Positions 35,701 through 47,299 of a stretch of DNA of 64,000 bases are shown piece after piece. The translations under genes were made by a program, and so were the position numbers. Each line of letters opens with the position of its first letter. Within the stretch, counting starts at the first letter, position 1. The DNA comes from Gordionus sp. m RMFG-2023. Its lineage: Eukaryota > Nematomorpha > Gordioida > Chordodea > Parachordodidae. The notes beneath the pieces were generated by a model. The model did no database searches. It saw only the letters and a list, made by a program, of their open reading frames with translations, and had not been told where the DNA came from. The DNA is taken from positions 13,704,846 through 13,768,845 of the forward strand of contig NC_088779.1 of assembly GCF_954871325.1 (NCBI RefSeq), in the 5' to 3' direction.

Positions 35701-38050
35701 TATTTCTGATATATTAGTAATAGAGCTCCGCTAAAAATTGATTTGAATTCACATCCAACCTGACTTTGCACGAGTTCCAATCCGAATGCTGATCAAACCG
35801 AACTCAGATTAATTGGGCCGGTCTCTCAAAATCGGTCGGATAACCATATTTTAACATTTTAATTTTTACAGGATATAAATATTCTTCCCAAGAATACACT
35901 AAAATTTTATATTTTCCTTGAGCGCTTATAATTTTTTCACCTTCATTAAAATAAGAATTCACAGTTTAAAAAAAATTGAATTAGATCGGAGTCGACCCTC
36001 TTTCTAAAACTTTGAATCTGAATGGACGATTCTTTAACGGGAATTAGTTTGGTCGGACAAAAAAATAATTTTTTTCTCGAATAGGGAGGGGGGTACCACC
36101 TGAGGAAATAGGTCTGATGAAAAGATCTAATTGATCCCACTAGCATAATAAATATATGCAAAGATAAATTCAAATCTTGACTGAGATTTGAAACCGGGTC
36201 AAAAACTCACATGTATTGATAACTCTTACAATTTAAAAATCAGTTATTACTAAAGCGAGATACATCACTATGCAATCATTTTATTACAAATAGAGTAAAA
36301 CTATGAAAGGGAAATCTCGGAGGAAATAAAACACATCTACAGATAGAATAATAAAAAACTTTATTTTATTTGTTACTGTAAGTTATGTAACCCCCTTGTC
36401 TGCGCCACTGGTAAAGGAGAGAAAATAAAAGAAAAGAAAGGCAAAGGAAACGAAACTCTACTTTGTATTCTCATAATTTATTATACCTTATACATATTTT
36501 AGATTCGAATATAATAGCCATGAAAGTTATTAGAGAGGTCATGAACGAAATACAAGTGATGAAAAAAATCGAGAGACATGAAAACATTAGTACGTTTTAC
36601 GGTTGGTGCGAATATCAGAGTATATATTTATTTTTTATACAGATGATCTATACATTTTTTTACAAGGCACTTTGTACATAATAATCCAAGAGCCAAAATA
36701 TGGCGATCTGAGGTCCTATCTTTTAAAACGTCGCTTAAATCCCATTACTCAATCGGTCCCTAAGATGCAGAAAGAGAATGTAAATAAAGATTTTAATAAC
36801 GCAATCATTAACAATGAGAATAATGATAATGAATATACAACTTTTAACACTGCTTTAATGATAAGAATAGCGCATGATATTGCTAGCGGTATGGAATATG
36901 TTAATGAATTAAAGGTAATTTTTATATCAAAATCAAACTTAGCTACTTAAATTGTTTAATAGCCTTTATTATTTTAAGAATTGAGTTGAAATAAATTCTA
37001 ATTTATTATAATTCTACTAACTTAATATATATAAATCTAATAGATAATCCATCGTAACTTATGTTGTAGATCTATTCATTTAGGAGAAGATCAATACAAT
37101 TTGACTATTGTTGCGAAAATATCCGACTTTTCATTGGCATGTCATTCAGATATAACTTTAACTAGTGACGTTATTCAAGTTATTAATTTATATATAACAC
37201 AAATAATACCTTTGATGAAATATTAAATATAAGTCTGAAAAAAAATATTCTACATTAATTCCTTATAATAATCAAACTATATTTCCATTGAATTTAAAAG
37301 GCATGGGTTTCCATGACTCTGTAAAAATAAGATTCAGATATTCAGTTTATAAATTTTACATATTAATGTTTAACTCTTAGACATCTTTAGATATTCCAAC
37401 TAGATGGATGGCGTTAGAATCATTGAAATATAAGGAATTTAGTCAAAAATCGGATGTATGGTCATTCGGTATTTTATTATGGGAAATAGCATCATACGGA
37501 AGTATATATTATATATTTGGTGTTAAACTAACTTTAAATATGAGAATAGCTATTCCATACTCAGAGATAATTAATGATGATCAAATGATTATGTTGTTGA
37601 ACAAAGGTTACCGCCTTTCACAACCAGAAAATTGCAACCAAGAATTGTAATACAATGTTATAAACCTTTTGATTATATAATATTTTCTAAATTAGTTATA
37701 CACATACTAAAAATAATTTTAACAATATATTATTCACGAATATCTTACATCACATAAATATTAATGTATTATATTATACATTTAAATTGTTTAGTTATGA
37801 TACGATGGAGTGGTGTTGGAATTACGATCCCCGTGTTAGGCCCACGTTTAATGAACTCAAAAAATCATTAAAATATTTACTAAGAAACCAATTACAATTA
37901 CGATTTACAACTCAAAATGATGATTTCGTTAAGGAAAACAAATTTTCCATTAAGCCTTTATTAACATTTAAACAGGTTATATCTTATTACTTATTGAATT
38001 ATATAAAATATTTGGCATACTTAAAATTTTATAAATATAAAAATAAATAG
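32799..38050 (+). CDS. Receptor-tyrosine-kinase-like protein, probable pseudokinase (5' end not found)
   Basis: Exons with agreeing phases: 32799-32972, 34140-34239, 36503-36619, 36667-36914, 37044 to 37169 or 37178, 37381-37501, 37550-37646, 37795-38050. The first is basic (juxtamembrane-like, ending [11 protein letters not shown]). The kinase domain follows: [12 protein letters not shown] in the glycine-loop position, KVWIK (beta-3 Lys kept), an alpha-C helix with Glu (NEIQVMKKI), [19 protein letters not shown], an Asn-rich kinase insert, [48 protein letters not shown] and [20 protein letters not shown] and the HRDLAARN-like layout place it among animal receptor tyrosine kinases. The glycine loop has lost its glycines, HRD is HRN, AARN is CCRS and DFG is DFS, so phosphotransfer is unlikely. 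Spacing of IFRG and the beta-3 strand recalls RYK, but the family is not settled. Short introns are 47-48 nt; the 2.3-kb intron 34240-36502 holds a repeat element. Ectodomain and membrane segment were not identified. Confidence 0.8.
34570..35510. mobile_element. Non-autonomous element in an intron of the kinase-like gene
   Basis: Left part GATAACGTTACTT, then TTACTCGTTACGC; right part GTAACGTTTTGCGTGTTACC, then GCGTTACTCGTTACC. These are inverted versions of the same blocks, as in hAT-type MITEs whose ends carry GTAACG repeats. Between them 34740-34860 (minus) reads [24 protein letters not shown], possibly a decayed hAT tail. No target duplication was found. Confidence 0.5.
35511..36502. other. 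Intron sequence with a possible decayed MITE
   Basis: Part of the kinase-gene intron. 35740-36190 begins ATTTGAATTCACATCC and ends ATTCAAATCTTGACTG, with CGG-containing blocks inside. It resembles an eroded MITE. Nothing else recognised. Confidence 0.35.
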
Positions 38051-39500
38051 TGAAGGTTAACCAAAACTGACATAAATGGTTCAACAATCAGATAACTTTT
38101 TTATAAAAAGTGGTTGGTTGCATATGATAGAGTTTAGAAACCTAATGGTCTAATTATTTTATCTGTTAAAATTATCGAAAAGACCATATAGATCTCTAAC
38201 AAATTAACTATCCATTTAGTATCCGAATAGAGTCACACACTTCTGTTGAAATTTTATTTTAAATTGAGCAGCGTTCTGAGTGGGTCTGGTTACTTTCACT
38301 ATTTGGAAATTTTATCGCCCTATTCGCTGGCCTCTTTTTACAGCTTAATCAGACGGAATATTTTAACCATTTTACCCATAACAAATTTACCCCAGGATGA
38401 TATATATTGTATAAATAGTTATTGGCGACTTCTATTTGAGCTATAAACTTCCTCTATTTTGTTCTATAGCAATAGTTTTTAGGGACATATATATACAAAT
38501 TCTAAATTCAACCTTAATATGTTTTATTTTACTATGCATATAAAAGCATAATAGACTAAATGGTGATTTTTATAATTATAGGGTAAAAAAGGGTCTTTTG
38601 GAAATACATGTCAAACCAGAAAGTTTTTAAAAAGAAAATTTAGTTAAGAAATTTAATATAAAAATAAGAGCTAAAAGGTTATTCGCGTTAACATTGTTAC
38701 CCCGTCAATCGCTTTTAGAGACCACAGGAGTACCATTTGCAAGACTCGGCCCGAAAATTTTAATATTTATTTTTGATGTTTATAGATAATAATGGCAATA
38801 TAAAATATTAGGTTTCAAAATATTCGGCCGGATCGGGTATATTTAAAAAAATACGCTCCGGCCCGTCAGGTTCTGATTGCTTTGCCCCGGTCTCCCCTAT
38901 ATTTTTTTAAACAAAGAAATGTTTAATGTTTATAAATAGGCTATTGATTTTTTTTATAAGGTTAAAGGAAAACTTCCCTCAAACTTACAAGAAAGACAAT
39001 CATACCCAAATTATGTTCAGAAAATGCATACTGATAAATTTATTGAAGACGATATATCCGAATCCTCAGAGGAATCATTTTGTTAAACTTAAATTATGTA
39101 TTATAGTTAAAATATTTGGTGCTTAAATCAAGTCTTATAAAGAAAGTTATAACAAATTTTACAAAATAAAGAATAATTGATGAATTAGAAATGCATATTT
39201 TACTAATTCTCATCAATTTTAATCATATGAATAAAATACCTGAGTATTCAAAATTCAGTTGAGGATATAAAAGAATGAAATATTTTTATGGTTAATAAAA
39301 ATATTATAGTAACAAAAATTAATTGAGATTATGTGGATTAAAAAATATAAGATTATACGAGTTTATAATTTCAAAACCTCTTCATTCTACAAAAATTTAA
39401 TCCAATCAACAACTATTTAATTAATACATTCGTATCACAAATAATAGGACTAAATTAATCTTTATATTTAACTAAAATCTGATATCAATTCTGTTATTTA
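38051..39500. other. Intergenic; decayed CCCG/CGGG repeat at about 38735-38900
   Basis: 38735-38900 carries CGGCCCGAAAATTTT at one side and CTCCGGCCCGTCAGG at the other. This is related in style to the elements at 40704 and 62922 but too eroded to delimit. The remainder shows no gene. Confidence 0.4.
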
Positions 39501-40703
39501 ATTTTATATACAATTAGTAGCTAACCCGTCAAGAATGACCGACTAACCAGATATTTCTGCTTCGTTTGGTAATGGATAAATCAAAATGCCTAAAATTCAC
39601 CTCTTTATTTGTATGTTAGGTGAGAGTTTTTCATACCCTATTTTGAATTGCAAAACTTGTTAACGATTTATAATAACCCTTACACAATTCTATGTTTATA
39701 TTGAAGTTACTAATTATGAAAATAAGAGAAAATATAAATCACTTCTCATCAAAATATAGGTTCATTTATTATTCATATCTCATAAAATAAAGGGGATCTA
39801 ATCAGGGCCGTGCGGAGACTTTTGCCGGCCCAGGGCGACGATGCCCCAATTTCTTAACCTTTAAATAAATAATTTAAAAACGAACTAAGTCTATTTCAAA
39901 ATGAAATTAGTAAAATATGGAGGGGCTAGTCGGCTCAAATTTTGTCAAAATCATCATAGCTCCGAAAATAATGATCTTATAAAATCTGGTAAAATATCAA
40001 TCGATACCTAACACGTACCTATAAATATATACTATTTATTTTTTAAATATCTAATAATTTTTTCAAAAATGTTTTAGTAAAAGCGATTTTTTGAACCTAG
40101 CAAACCCGTGGTTAGTCGGATCATGGATGAGGCTAAGTCGAATAAAGTGATTTATTAGGCTTCAGATACAAAAAAAATTTCTTCAGATTTTCATGTATGT
40201 TTTATTTATATAATATTCTATTTACAATTATAACAAATAAAATAGCAATTTTTTTTCTCACGATCCATATGCCCAACCTTTACATAACTCTGCATTCAAA
40301 CCAATCTTAAAAATTATGAAAATTTTATAGTCCTGTTTACATATAAAACAAACATTTTTTATTATTTTTAATTGATAAACCATAAAAATGAAATTAGATA
40401 TTTAACCATTTTATTTTCCTCCTCATCAAATATTTTTTTGGTTATTATATTGACCTATCTTGGGCATAGTGCCAGCCATTTTATATTTTTTGTAATGTCT
40501 TAAATTTGTAGTATAGGTATACCTAATAAAAAAAATAATAAATTATCGTGAAAATTATTTAATTCTATATTTAAATATATTAACAATAATTGGAAGTTAT
40601 TATCACAGGCCAAAATAAATATCCTGATAACTAAAATGTCCATATCTATTTTAAATGTAATAATTTGAATGATATTATATTGTAAATTACAATAGATATA
40701 TAT
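39501..40703. other. Repeat fragments around AACCCGTCAAGAATGAC; no gene
   Basis: 39520-39600, 41036-41110 and 41205-41275 share the block CCCGTCAAGAATGACGGGGA or close variants, followed by TTTTCTTCTTTATTCAATGATG. An inverted variant lies at about 42265-42330. A hAT-like start CAGGGCCGTGCGGAGAC at about 39805 has no partner. This is a patch of nested, decayed repeats. Confidence 0.45.
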
Positions 40704-41016
40704 TAGAGATCTGCATATGTAGACCCAGCCCATCGGGTTCGGGCTGAGTCGAGCCCAATATTTTTTAAAAAAATTCTGGCCGGGTAGAGCCTTGGAAATT
40801 TTTTTAAATATATCTAATCAATTTTCAGTTAAATTTTTTAAGTAAAATAAAAATATTTGATTTTATTTATAAAAACTAGACGCCATATAACATATATCTT
40901 TTATTTTGAGTATATAAAAATGAATTTCTATAGTTTAAATTCGAGCCGGTAAATATTTTTTAAAAAAATTTCGGGTTCGGGCCTAGCTTGAAAATTAGGC
41001 CCGATGCAGATCACTA
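40704..41016. mobile_element. hAT-type MITE, TAGWGATCTGCA family
   Basis: Ends are TAGAGATCTGCAT (left, one or two bases in) and the inverse of TAGTGATCTGCATCGGGCC (right). The octamer ATATATAT flanks both sides, which fits a target duplication but is low-complexity. The interior has GGGTTCGGGCTGAGTCG and the inverse near the other end. The middle (about 40830-40915, with GACGCCATATAACATATATC) recurs at 44480-44585. Confidence 0.75.
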
Positions 41017-41458
41017 ATATATATATATACTAGATTATAACCCATCAAAAATAACGGGGAATCAGAATTTTCTTCTTAACTCAATTATTTTTTTTTGGAA
41101 AAACCCTCAGATGGCAGATTTAAGAATTGCTGTCATAAGGTAATTTGACGATTATTATAATAGATAGATTGAGCACATAAATATAATTTTTACATATTTA
41201 TGATAGCGCGTCAAGAATGACGGGGAATAAGAATTTTCTTCTTTATTCAATGATGGATGAATAATATACTTTACCTTTATTTGATGATGAATGAATATTT
41301 TCTTATCAGAATATATTTTTTATATTATAAATTACTACAAATGAATAAAAATTTAGTTTAAAAGATTTTTTATTGTGTACATAAATTAAAATTGCTTACA
41401 ATATATTTCATAAAAATATTTTATAAAAAATAATGGAAAATTAGAATAACCTCTCATC

Positions 41459-42215
41459 CAGGGATGCGAACCCGGCAAATTTTTTTCCGGGGTTCGGTTT
41501 AAGGTTTATAAAATAGGTGGGTTCGGTTCGAGTTCGGTTCAGGGAAATATTTTTGAACTCGGGTTTGGTTCCGGGTTCAGCTTGGGTTTAAGAATTTTTG
41601 AATTGATAAAAAAAAAATTCTATATTTAAATCATAATAAAAAAACTAGACATAAATTTGTTATAAAAAATAAAATTTTTATTTTATTTATAGGGAAAATA
41701 TAGTTAAAAATACAAAGGATAGTCATGTATAAATTTTAAAAATTTTATTTAGACGGATTTCTTTAAATTAACAATATATAATATAATAATTTTTACTTTG
41801 ACTTGAATTTTCCTCTAATTAATAATCTTTGAGAATAAGTTAAAAATTAAAAATAAATGGCGTAAATGAATTTAATTGTTTAAAATTTATTAACAATCCA
41901 ATTAGAATCTTTGAGAATAAATTTTAAAATATTTAAAAATGGAGTAAATGAATTAAGTTGTTTAAAATTTATTAACACTTCACTTATTTAAAAATATTAT
42001 TAAATATCAAGTTGATATTTGTATTTAAAATTATACAAATATCTTATATTAATTTAAACAATACACTGAACACGGTTGAACCCGGGCTCAAATAAAATTA
42101 CAGGGTTCGGATCGGGATTTTGAAAATTTTATAAACGGGGTTCAGGTTTGGTTCGGGCTCATATTTTTCCCCAAAAACTAGGGTTTTCTTTTCCGGGTTC
42201 GGGTTCGAACTCCTG
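41459..42215. mobile_element. hAT-type MITE with CTCTCAT target duplication
   Basis: Ends are CAGGGATGCGAACCCGG (left) and CGGGTTCGAACTCCTG (right), inverted partners. Flanking octamers are CTCTCATC and CTCTCATT. Subterminal repeats GGGTTCGGTTCGAG, GGTTCGGGTT and similar dominate both sides. There is no coding sequence. It is inserted in the repeat patch that carries the CCCGTCAAGAATGAC units. Confidence 0.8.
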
Positions 42216-42569
42216 CTCTCATTTAAATAAATATAAATTTCTGAATCACATCTCATAAGATAGGAAAATTTCTGATTCATTCATCATCAAAAAAAGGTAA
42301 AATTTATTGTTCATCGGGTTCTTTATGTAAATTTGAGGCAAGTTCACAACAAGTATTATTATTTTTTGTTATTTACTAAAAAAATGGATTAATTTTTCCT
42401 CCATATATACCCTTTAGTGGCTTTCTTTATTTCCTTGTTTCCAACAATTTCTTGAATCCAGCAATTATCAGAATTTTTTTTTGCAAATGATTTATATCTA
42501 TGGTTTGCCTATTCCTTTAAGTTCAAATAAAGTTAGATGGGAAATGAAATAATTCAGTTATTGAAATTA

Positions 42570-43135
42570 GAGACCTTCACGGGCCTTGATTTATTTATCA
42601 GCTTCCAGCCCAGATTAGCAGTAAAAATAATTTGCAGGCCCATTCCATATTTAATAAAAAAATTCAAACCCAAGCCCATCATAAGTTTTAAAAATTTTGC
42701 CCAAGCCCATATCCAAAAATTTAATTTATTGTTTTGTAATAAGTCAATCATTCAATACTGAAATTTATTATCATTAAAAGAAAAAAATTGTAATATGTTT
42801 TTAAGTTAGTAACAGTTTAATAGGCTAAATTTAAATGAAAACATTTTAGGCTTTTTATCAAGAACCCATAAAATGTATTTGTGATCTCATCAAAAATAAA
42901 ATAATTGAAGTTTAACTTTGAAGCCAACTTTCCTTGATTCAGTCCAGATGTCATAGATTCTAATGAAAGTTTCCACATCAGAAATAGAATAATTGAAGAA
43001 TTCTGAAAAAATATAAATTAGTTTCTTCACCAAATATGGATATAATAGATTTCTAATTTAGAACATAATTTTAATTTATAACCGGGTTTTAAAATAAAAT
43101 CAGCTGAACTGACAAGTCCCTTGTGACTAGCCCTG
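42570..43135. mobile_element. Possible hAT-type MITE with GCCC-rich ends
   Basis: The left part GACCTTCACGGGCCTTG is followed by CAGGCCCATTCC and CCAAGCCCATC. The right end is CAAGTCCCTTGTGACTAGCCC. The first and last blocks are weakly inverted partners. No target duplication was found and no coding sequence is convincing. Confidence 0.4.
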
Positions 43136-43697
43136 GTCCCTCTATTTGATCGTCGTTTATTGGTAAATATTAAGTATGTTCGCGTTCAACGTTCATTTAT
43201 AAAAAAAGGAACACGTTCAAAACCGTAAACGCCTACATTTAAATAAATAAATAATATATTTTTTTAAGAATGTATTTAATATAAATAAATGCCAAACGAA
43301 ATAACAAAATTAGCCCAATTATTGTGGAATCCTTATCCAAGACAATTCGCGTTTAATACTGGTCCTAGGTTTTTCTACCGATTTCTTAAATTTTATATAA
43401 GCTTCTTTATATCACTTCGTTTTGAAGCTTTATACATTATTTGAGTTTAATAATACGGATGTTTATATGTCGTAATTTTTATGGGATCAGAACAAACCGG
43501 GATCTTCACGGGTTTTAAACGGATCCCTTTAAGAATTTAATTTTGATAAAGAATTATGTATTATCAGGTTTGAACCATGATATAGAAGAATCTTAATTTA
43601 AAACGCGTTTAACGAGCTTTTTGCTTTATTTTTTTAAAATAATTGTTATTATTTATTTTCTATGTTGTTTTTTTAGCCTTATGAAATAAGATATGTC

Positions 43698-44400
43698 TAA
43701 TATAGGGTATCAATCGATAGCTAATCAAAAGATCTATTCAACTGGAGGTCAATCTCTCCCCCATAATGAACGGGTCCAGGTCTTGGGGGGTCAGAAATAT
43801 TTTTTATCAACACAAAATATCGATATGGGTATCAAATAAAAGCTAATTTTAATATGGCTTGACTGAAAGTCTTCATTCTTGGTCTTGATGGGTAAGACTT
43901 GGTCTGGGAGGGGGTGGGGTGGATAGAGGGGGGAGGGTTGAATAGAGGGAGGGTGGGTGTAAAAAATATTTTTTTTGATATGGGTATCAAATAAAAGGTA
44001 ATTAAAAAAATTTTTTATTGTAATAATAATAATCGCTCATAGAGGGCGGGTCTAGGTCTTGGAGGGTTAGGAATATTTTTATCAACACTAAATATCGATA
44101 TGGGTGTCAAATATAATTTAATTTAAATATCTTTTGACTGAAAGTCTTCATTCTTGGTCTTGATGGGTAAGACTTGGTCTGGGGGGGGGGGGGTGGAGGA
44201 AGGTGTAAAAAATAATTTTTTTTAATATGGGTATCAAATAAAAGGTAATTAAAATATTTTTTTATTGTAATAATAATAGTCGCTCATAGAGGGCGGGTCT
44301 AGGTCTTGGGGGGTCAGGAACATTTTTATCAACACAAAATATGAAAGTTTTTATTCTTTGTCTTGATGGGTAAGACTTGGTCTGGGGGGTGGGGGGAGTA
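43698..44400. repeat. Left inverted repeat of the Ginger-like element with internal tandem units
   Basis: Three related units begin near 43771, 44048 and 44297 with GGGTCTAGGTCTTGGGGGGT-type sequence. Each contains the block CTTGATGGGTAAGACTTGGT and a G-rich run of variable length. Inverted counterparts (CCCAGATCA, TTTTACCCATCAGGACCAAG) lie at 47515-48060. Such repeat-built ends let copies vary in length by unequal exchange. Confidence 0.75.
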
Positions 44401-44404
44401 AGTG

Positions 44405-44600
44405 AAGGTGTCCGAACGGGCTTTGGGTCGGGCCTAATAGTTTTTAAAGATATTTTTGGGCCTTAGAATTTTTTATAAAATATATTTAAATTTATTATTT
44501 TTATGTTTAATTTTTTATTTAAATTTAAAATATTCGATTTTATTTTTAGAAACTAGATGCCATATAACATATATCTTTTATTATAAGTATTAATGATAAT
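44405..44600. repeat. Fragment of the TAGWGATCTGCA MITE family
   Basis: 44405-44590 has TCGGGCCTAATAGTTTTTAA and the inner block TTTTATTTTTAGAAACTAGA, then TGCCATATAACATATATC, which also occur at 40735-40915. One end is missing. Confidence 0.55.
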
Positions 44601-44862
44601 AATATATTATCGTTTGAATATTCATGCTATGTTTATTCTAGCAGTAGTTCAAAATTCATAGAATATTAAGTAATATTATTTAATCAAATTTGTTTAAATT
44701 AATATTAATATGAACGAATCGAATCGAACAAGTACTAAGAATTAGTTAATAAATATTATGCGAATAAAAAAATACGGTTCGTAAAATTGCACTAGTATTT
44801 TTTTTCCCCAAAAATTTAGGAGTGAACACAACTATCAAATCGTTTGAAACAATATATGCAAC

Positions 44863-45084
44863 TAGTGTTGTTAAACGGCTCGTTTTGAGACGATTTTTAA
44901 AAAAGCTAACTCAATATTTTAGCGACAAAAATATTGTCTAAGCCTCGAGATTTTGCTATTAGATGTTTATACCTATGGGTCATCTATGATAAAAATCTTC
45001 AGTCTTGCGTAATATTTATCTGTATAAAATATTGAGTTAGCCGTTTTTGGAAATGGGCTCAAATGGAGCCGTTTAACAACACTA
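44863..45084. mobile_element. 222-bp MITE with perfect 8-bp target duplication
   Basis: Ends are TAGTGTTGTTAAACGGCTC and its exact inverse. TATGCAAC stands on both sides (44855-44862 and 45085-45092). The internal halves also pair (ACTCAATATTTT near the left, AAATATTGAGTTA near the right), so the element forms a near-complete hairpin. A diverged relative begins at about 62746. The size of the duplication points to hAT. Confidence 0.88.
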
Positions 45085-45143
45085 TATGCAACTATTCCAG
45101 TGAATAAGCTCAAAGATTATATAAAAACTGTGAGGTATGCTCA

Positions 45144-47024
45144 TTGAAGACGACGTTGCCGAAGGCTCCAACTGGTAAAGCCTTAAAGTCAACGGCAGTA
45201 TGGGGTCGAGTTATAATGGATCTTATTGATTTTAGTAGCACTCCTGATAGAGAATTTAAACACATAATTCATTTTAAGGACCATTTTTTTAAATTTACAT
45301 GCGCAAAGCTTCTTATATCAAAATAAGGGAAAAAACAATAAAAGTTATACGAAAATTGTTTTTTACTTTTGGCCCTCCAAAAATTTTACAAAGTGATAAT
45401 GGACGAGAATTTAAAGTAAATTAAATTATTGATTTGACTAAAAAAAAATTTGTAGATAAAATAGTTGAATCTATGTTAAAGGATGATTTTCCAAAGGTAA
45501 TATTTGCACATTCGCGACCACGCCACCCAGAAACAAATGGTTTAATTGAGCGAGCAAATAGAACGTTAGAGTCAAGAATAAGCGGATACATGCTGGAGAC
45601 AACAAAAACATGATTAGGCCACTGCGTTCTCAAAAATTTTATTTAATATCAATCTAGGATATTCTAGAACAATTAAAAACACCCCATTTAATGTTTTTTT
45701 TCGCTAGAACACCTTATTTGGTTAGAGAACCGGAAGTGACACAAGATATAGTTAATGGGGATTCTGATCATGAAGAAATGATTAAAAAATCCATAATATT
45801 TAAGAGGGCTCAGTTTAAAAAATAATCTAAATTTATAAAAAAATTAATAATTTTCGGAAAATTTGAACCTCCGCATCGCCACCAATAAAAAATGATTAAT
45901 ATATATTTAAATATATTTACCCCCCAATTCTATAAAGGTTTGGTTCATACTCTTCCTAGACTAACATCAAGCGAAAATTCATTGATAGAATATGATCCTA
46001 ATGAAATCAGTAATAATAAAATATGCTAAATTAAAATATAATTTTAACTCCTAAATTTTTTAAAGGTTTAATTCATAATGTTACACCGAGCTCACCGTTC
46101 AATGATGACTTATTGATCGATTCTAATCTTGATAAAATGAGTAAAAAATAAATGATAATAAATATTTTAAACTTAAAATTAAAAGGTTTAATTCAAAATT
46201 CTATACCAAGCTCATCATACAATGGCAATGTTGAGAAATTATTCCTTTTATGATGAAAGTAATAAAATTAATGAATATTTGACTAACTCTAGCCTACAAT
46301 TTAACTCTTCGTTTATATATTTTTATTTTAAACCAGATTTCACCACAGTTTCTAATCCTATTTGCAATAATTTATATCTTCTTTATAACAATAATAGTAC
46401 TGATAAACCTGAGGGTATAGTTATTAAAAATAAAAAGGGGAATTTCTACGAATCATTTTACAATATTGAATATGTTCTTCGGAGAGAACGAAATATAAAA
46501 TTGGCAACACAATATTATGGAAAGATAAAAATACTAACTCAATAGGAAATAGAATCGAAAATGTTTTAGCTAGGCTGCCACCGTTTATTGCATATTTAAT
46601 AGATAGAAATAAGCAAGATAATGTTTACAAAAATAAAATTAAAAAAATAATTTCCCATTGGGGACCACGTACTGATCCCAATAAATAAAAATGATAGATC
46701 AAATCTATGCCCCAAAAATTTTTGAAGCTGAAATTATCCAAATGGAGGGCGAGAAATTATGAGTAGGAACTAATTTGGGAAAGATTGATTCCCCATTTTT
46801 TAAAAACGAACGTTCATAAATCAATAAAATTTACCAATTTGACCATTTTTAATAAAACCATCTCCATAATAACAGCATCAAAAAGTGCATCTTCTTATGG
46901 TAATTGTAAATCAATTTGCAATTGCCAAAAAAGTTGCAACAATAAGAGATGCCAATGTTTTAAAAATGGCATTAATTGTTCCACAAAATGTCACTTAAAT
47001 ATTATTTGTGTAAATAATAAATAA
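45144..47024 (+). pseudogene. DDE integrase-type transposase of the Ginger-like element
   Basis: The catalytic core is readable in order: VIMDLIDFSSTPDREFKHII with HFKDHF (first Asp; about 45204-45290), LQSDNGREF (second Asp; about 45390-45416) and RPRHPETNGLIERANRTLES (Glu; about 45513-45575). This arrangement is that of retroviral-type integrases and of KRBA2/Ginger2-like transposases. Downstream, 46222-46545 is poorly conserved. 46890-47024 ends in a Cys-rich tail (CNCQKSCNNKRCQCFKNGIN, then CSTKCH), a zinc-binding module found at the C terminus of KRBA2-like proteins. The gene is broken in several places. Confidence 0.7.
46222..47024 (+). pseudogene. C-terminal part with Cys-rich (CXC-like) module
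   Basis: Two open stretches. 46222-46545 encodes 107 residues, Asn/Tyr-rich, without a recognised domain. 46785-47024 encodes 79 residues, the last 40 of which hold about 11 cysteines in the pattern CxCxxxC, CxC, C, CxxxC and C, ending CVNNK. Such modules bind zinc and DNA in tesmin-like and KRBA2-like proteins. They probably form the end of the integrase gene upstream. Confidence 0.6.
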
Positions 47025-47299
47025 TTGTTCAAAATATATATTTTAATTTTCAATTATCAAAATCAATAAAATATGTGTTGATTATATGGCTTGAAGAAAA
47101 ATATAATAATAAAGATGATTTGCTTATAAAAAGAAGTGTAATAATTTATAACTGCAATAAGAAAAATTTATAATGTCATTTTAAAATTTGTGAATCGATG
47201 GTTTCAAATATAGCTGAAATTTTGAGATTTAAAAATATTACAAATTAGATTAAGTTGCTAGCAAATAATTTTATCATTAGGCTACAATGAGTTTTTAAA

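Noticed and set aside
36620-36642. A 23-nt intron in the kinase-like gene
   Set aside because: A 47-nt intron (36620-36666) uses the same donor, gives a better match (YQSTLYIII) and fits the size of the other introns.
39805-40140. hAT element starting CAGGGCCGTGCGGAGAC
   Set aside because: No right end with the inverse sequence and no target duplication were found.
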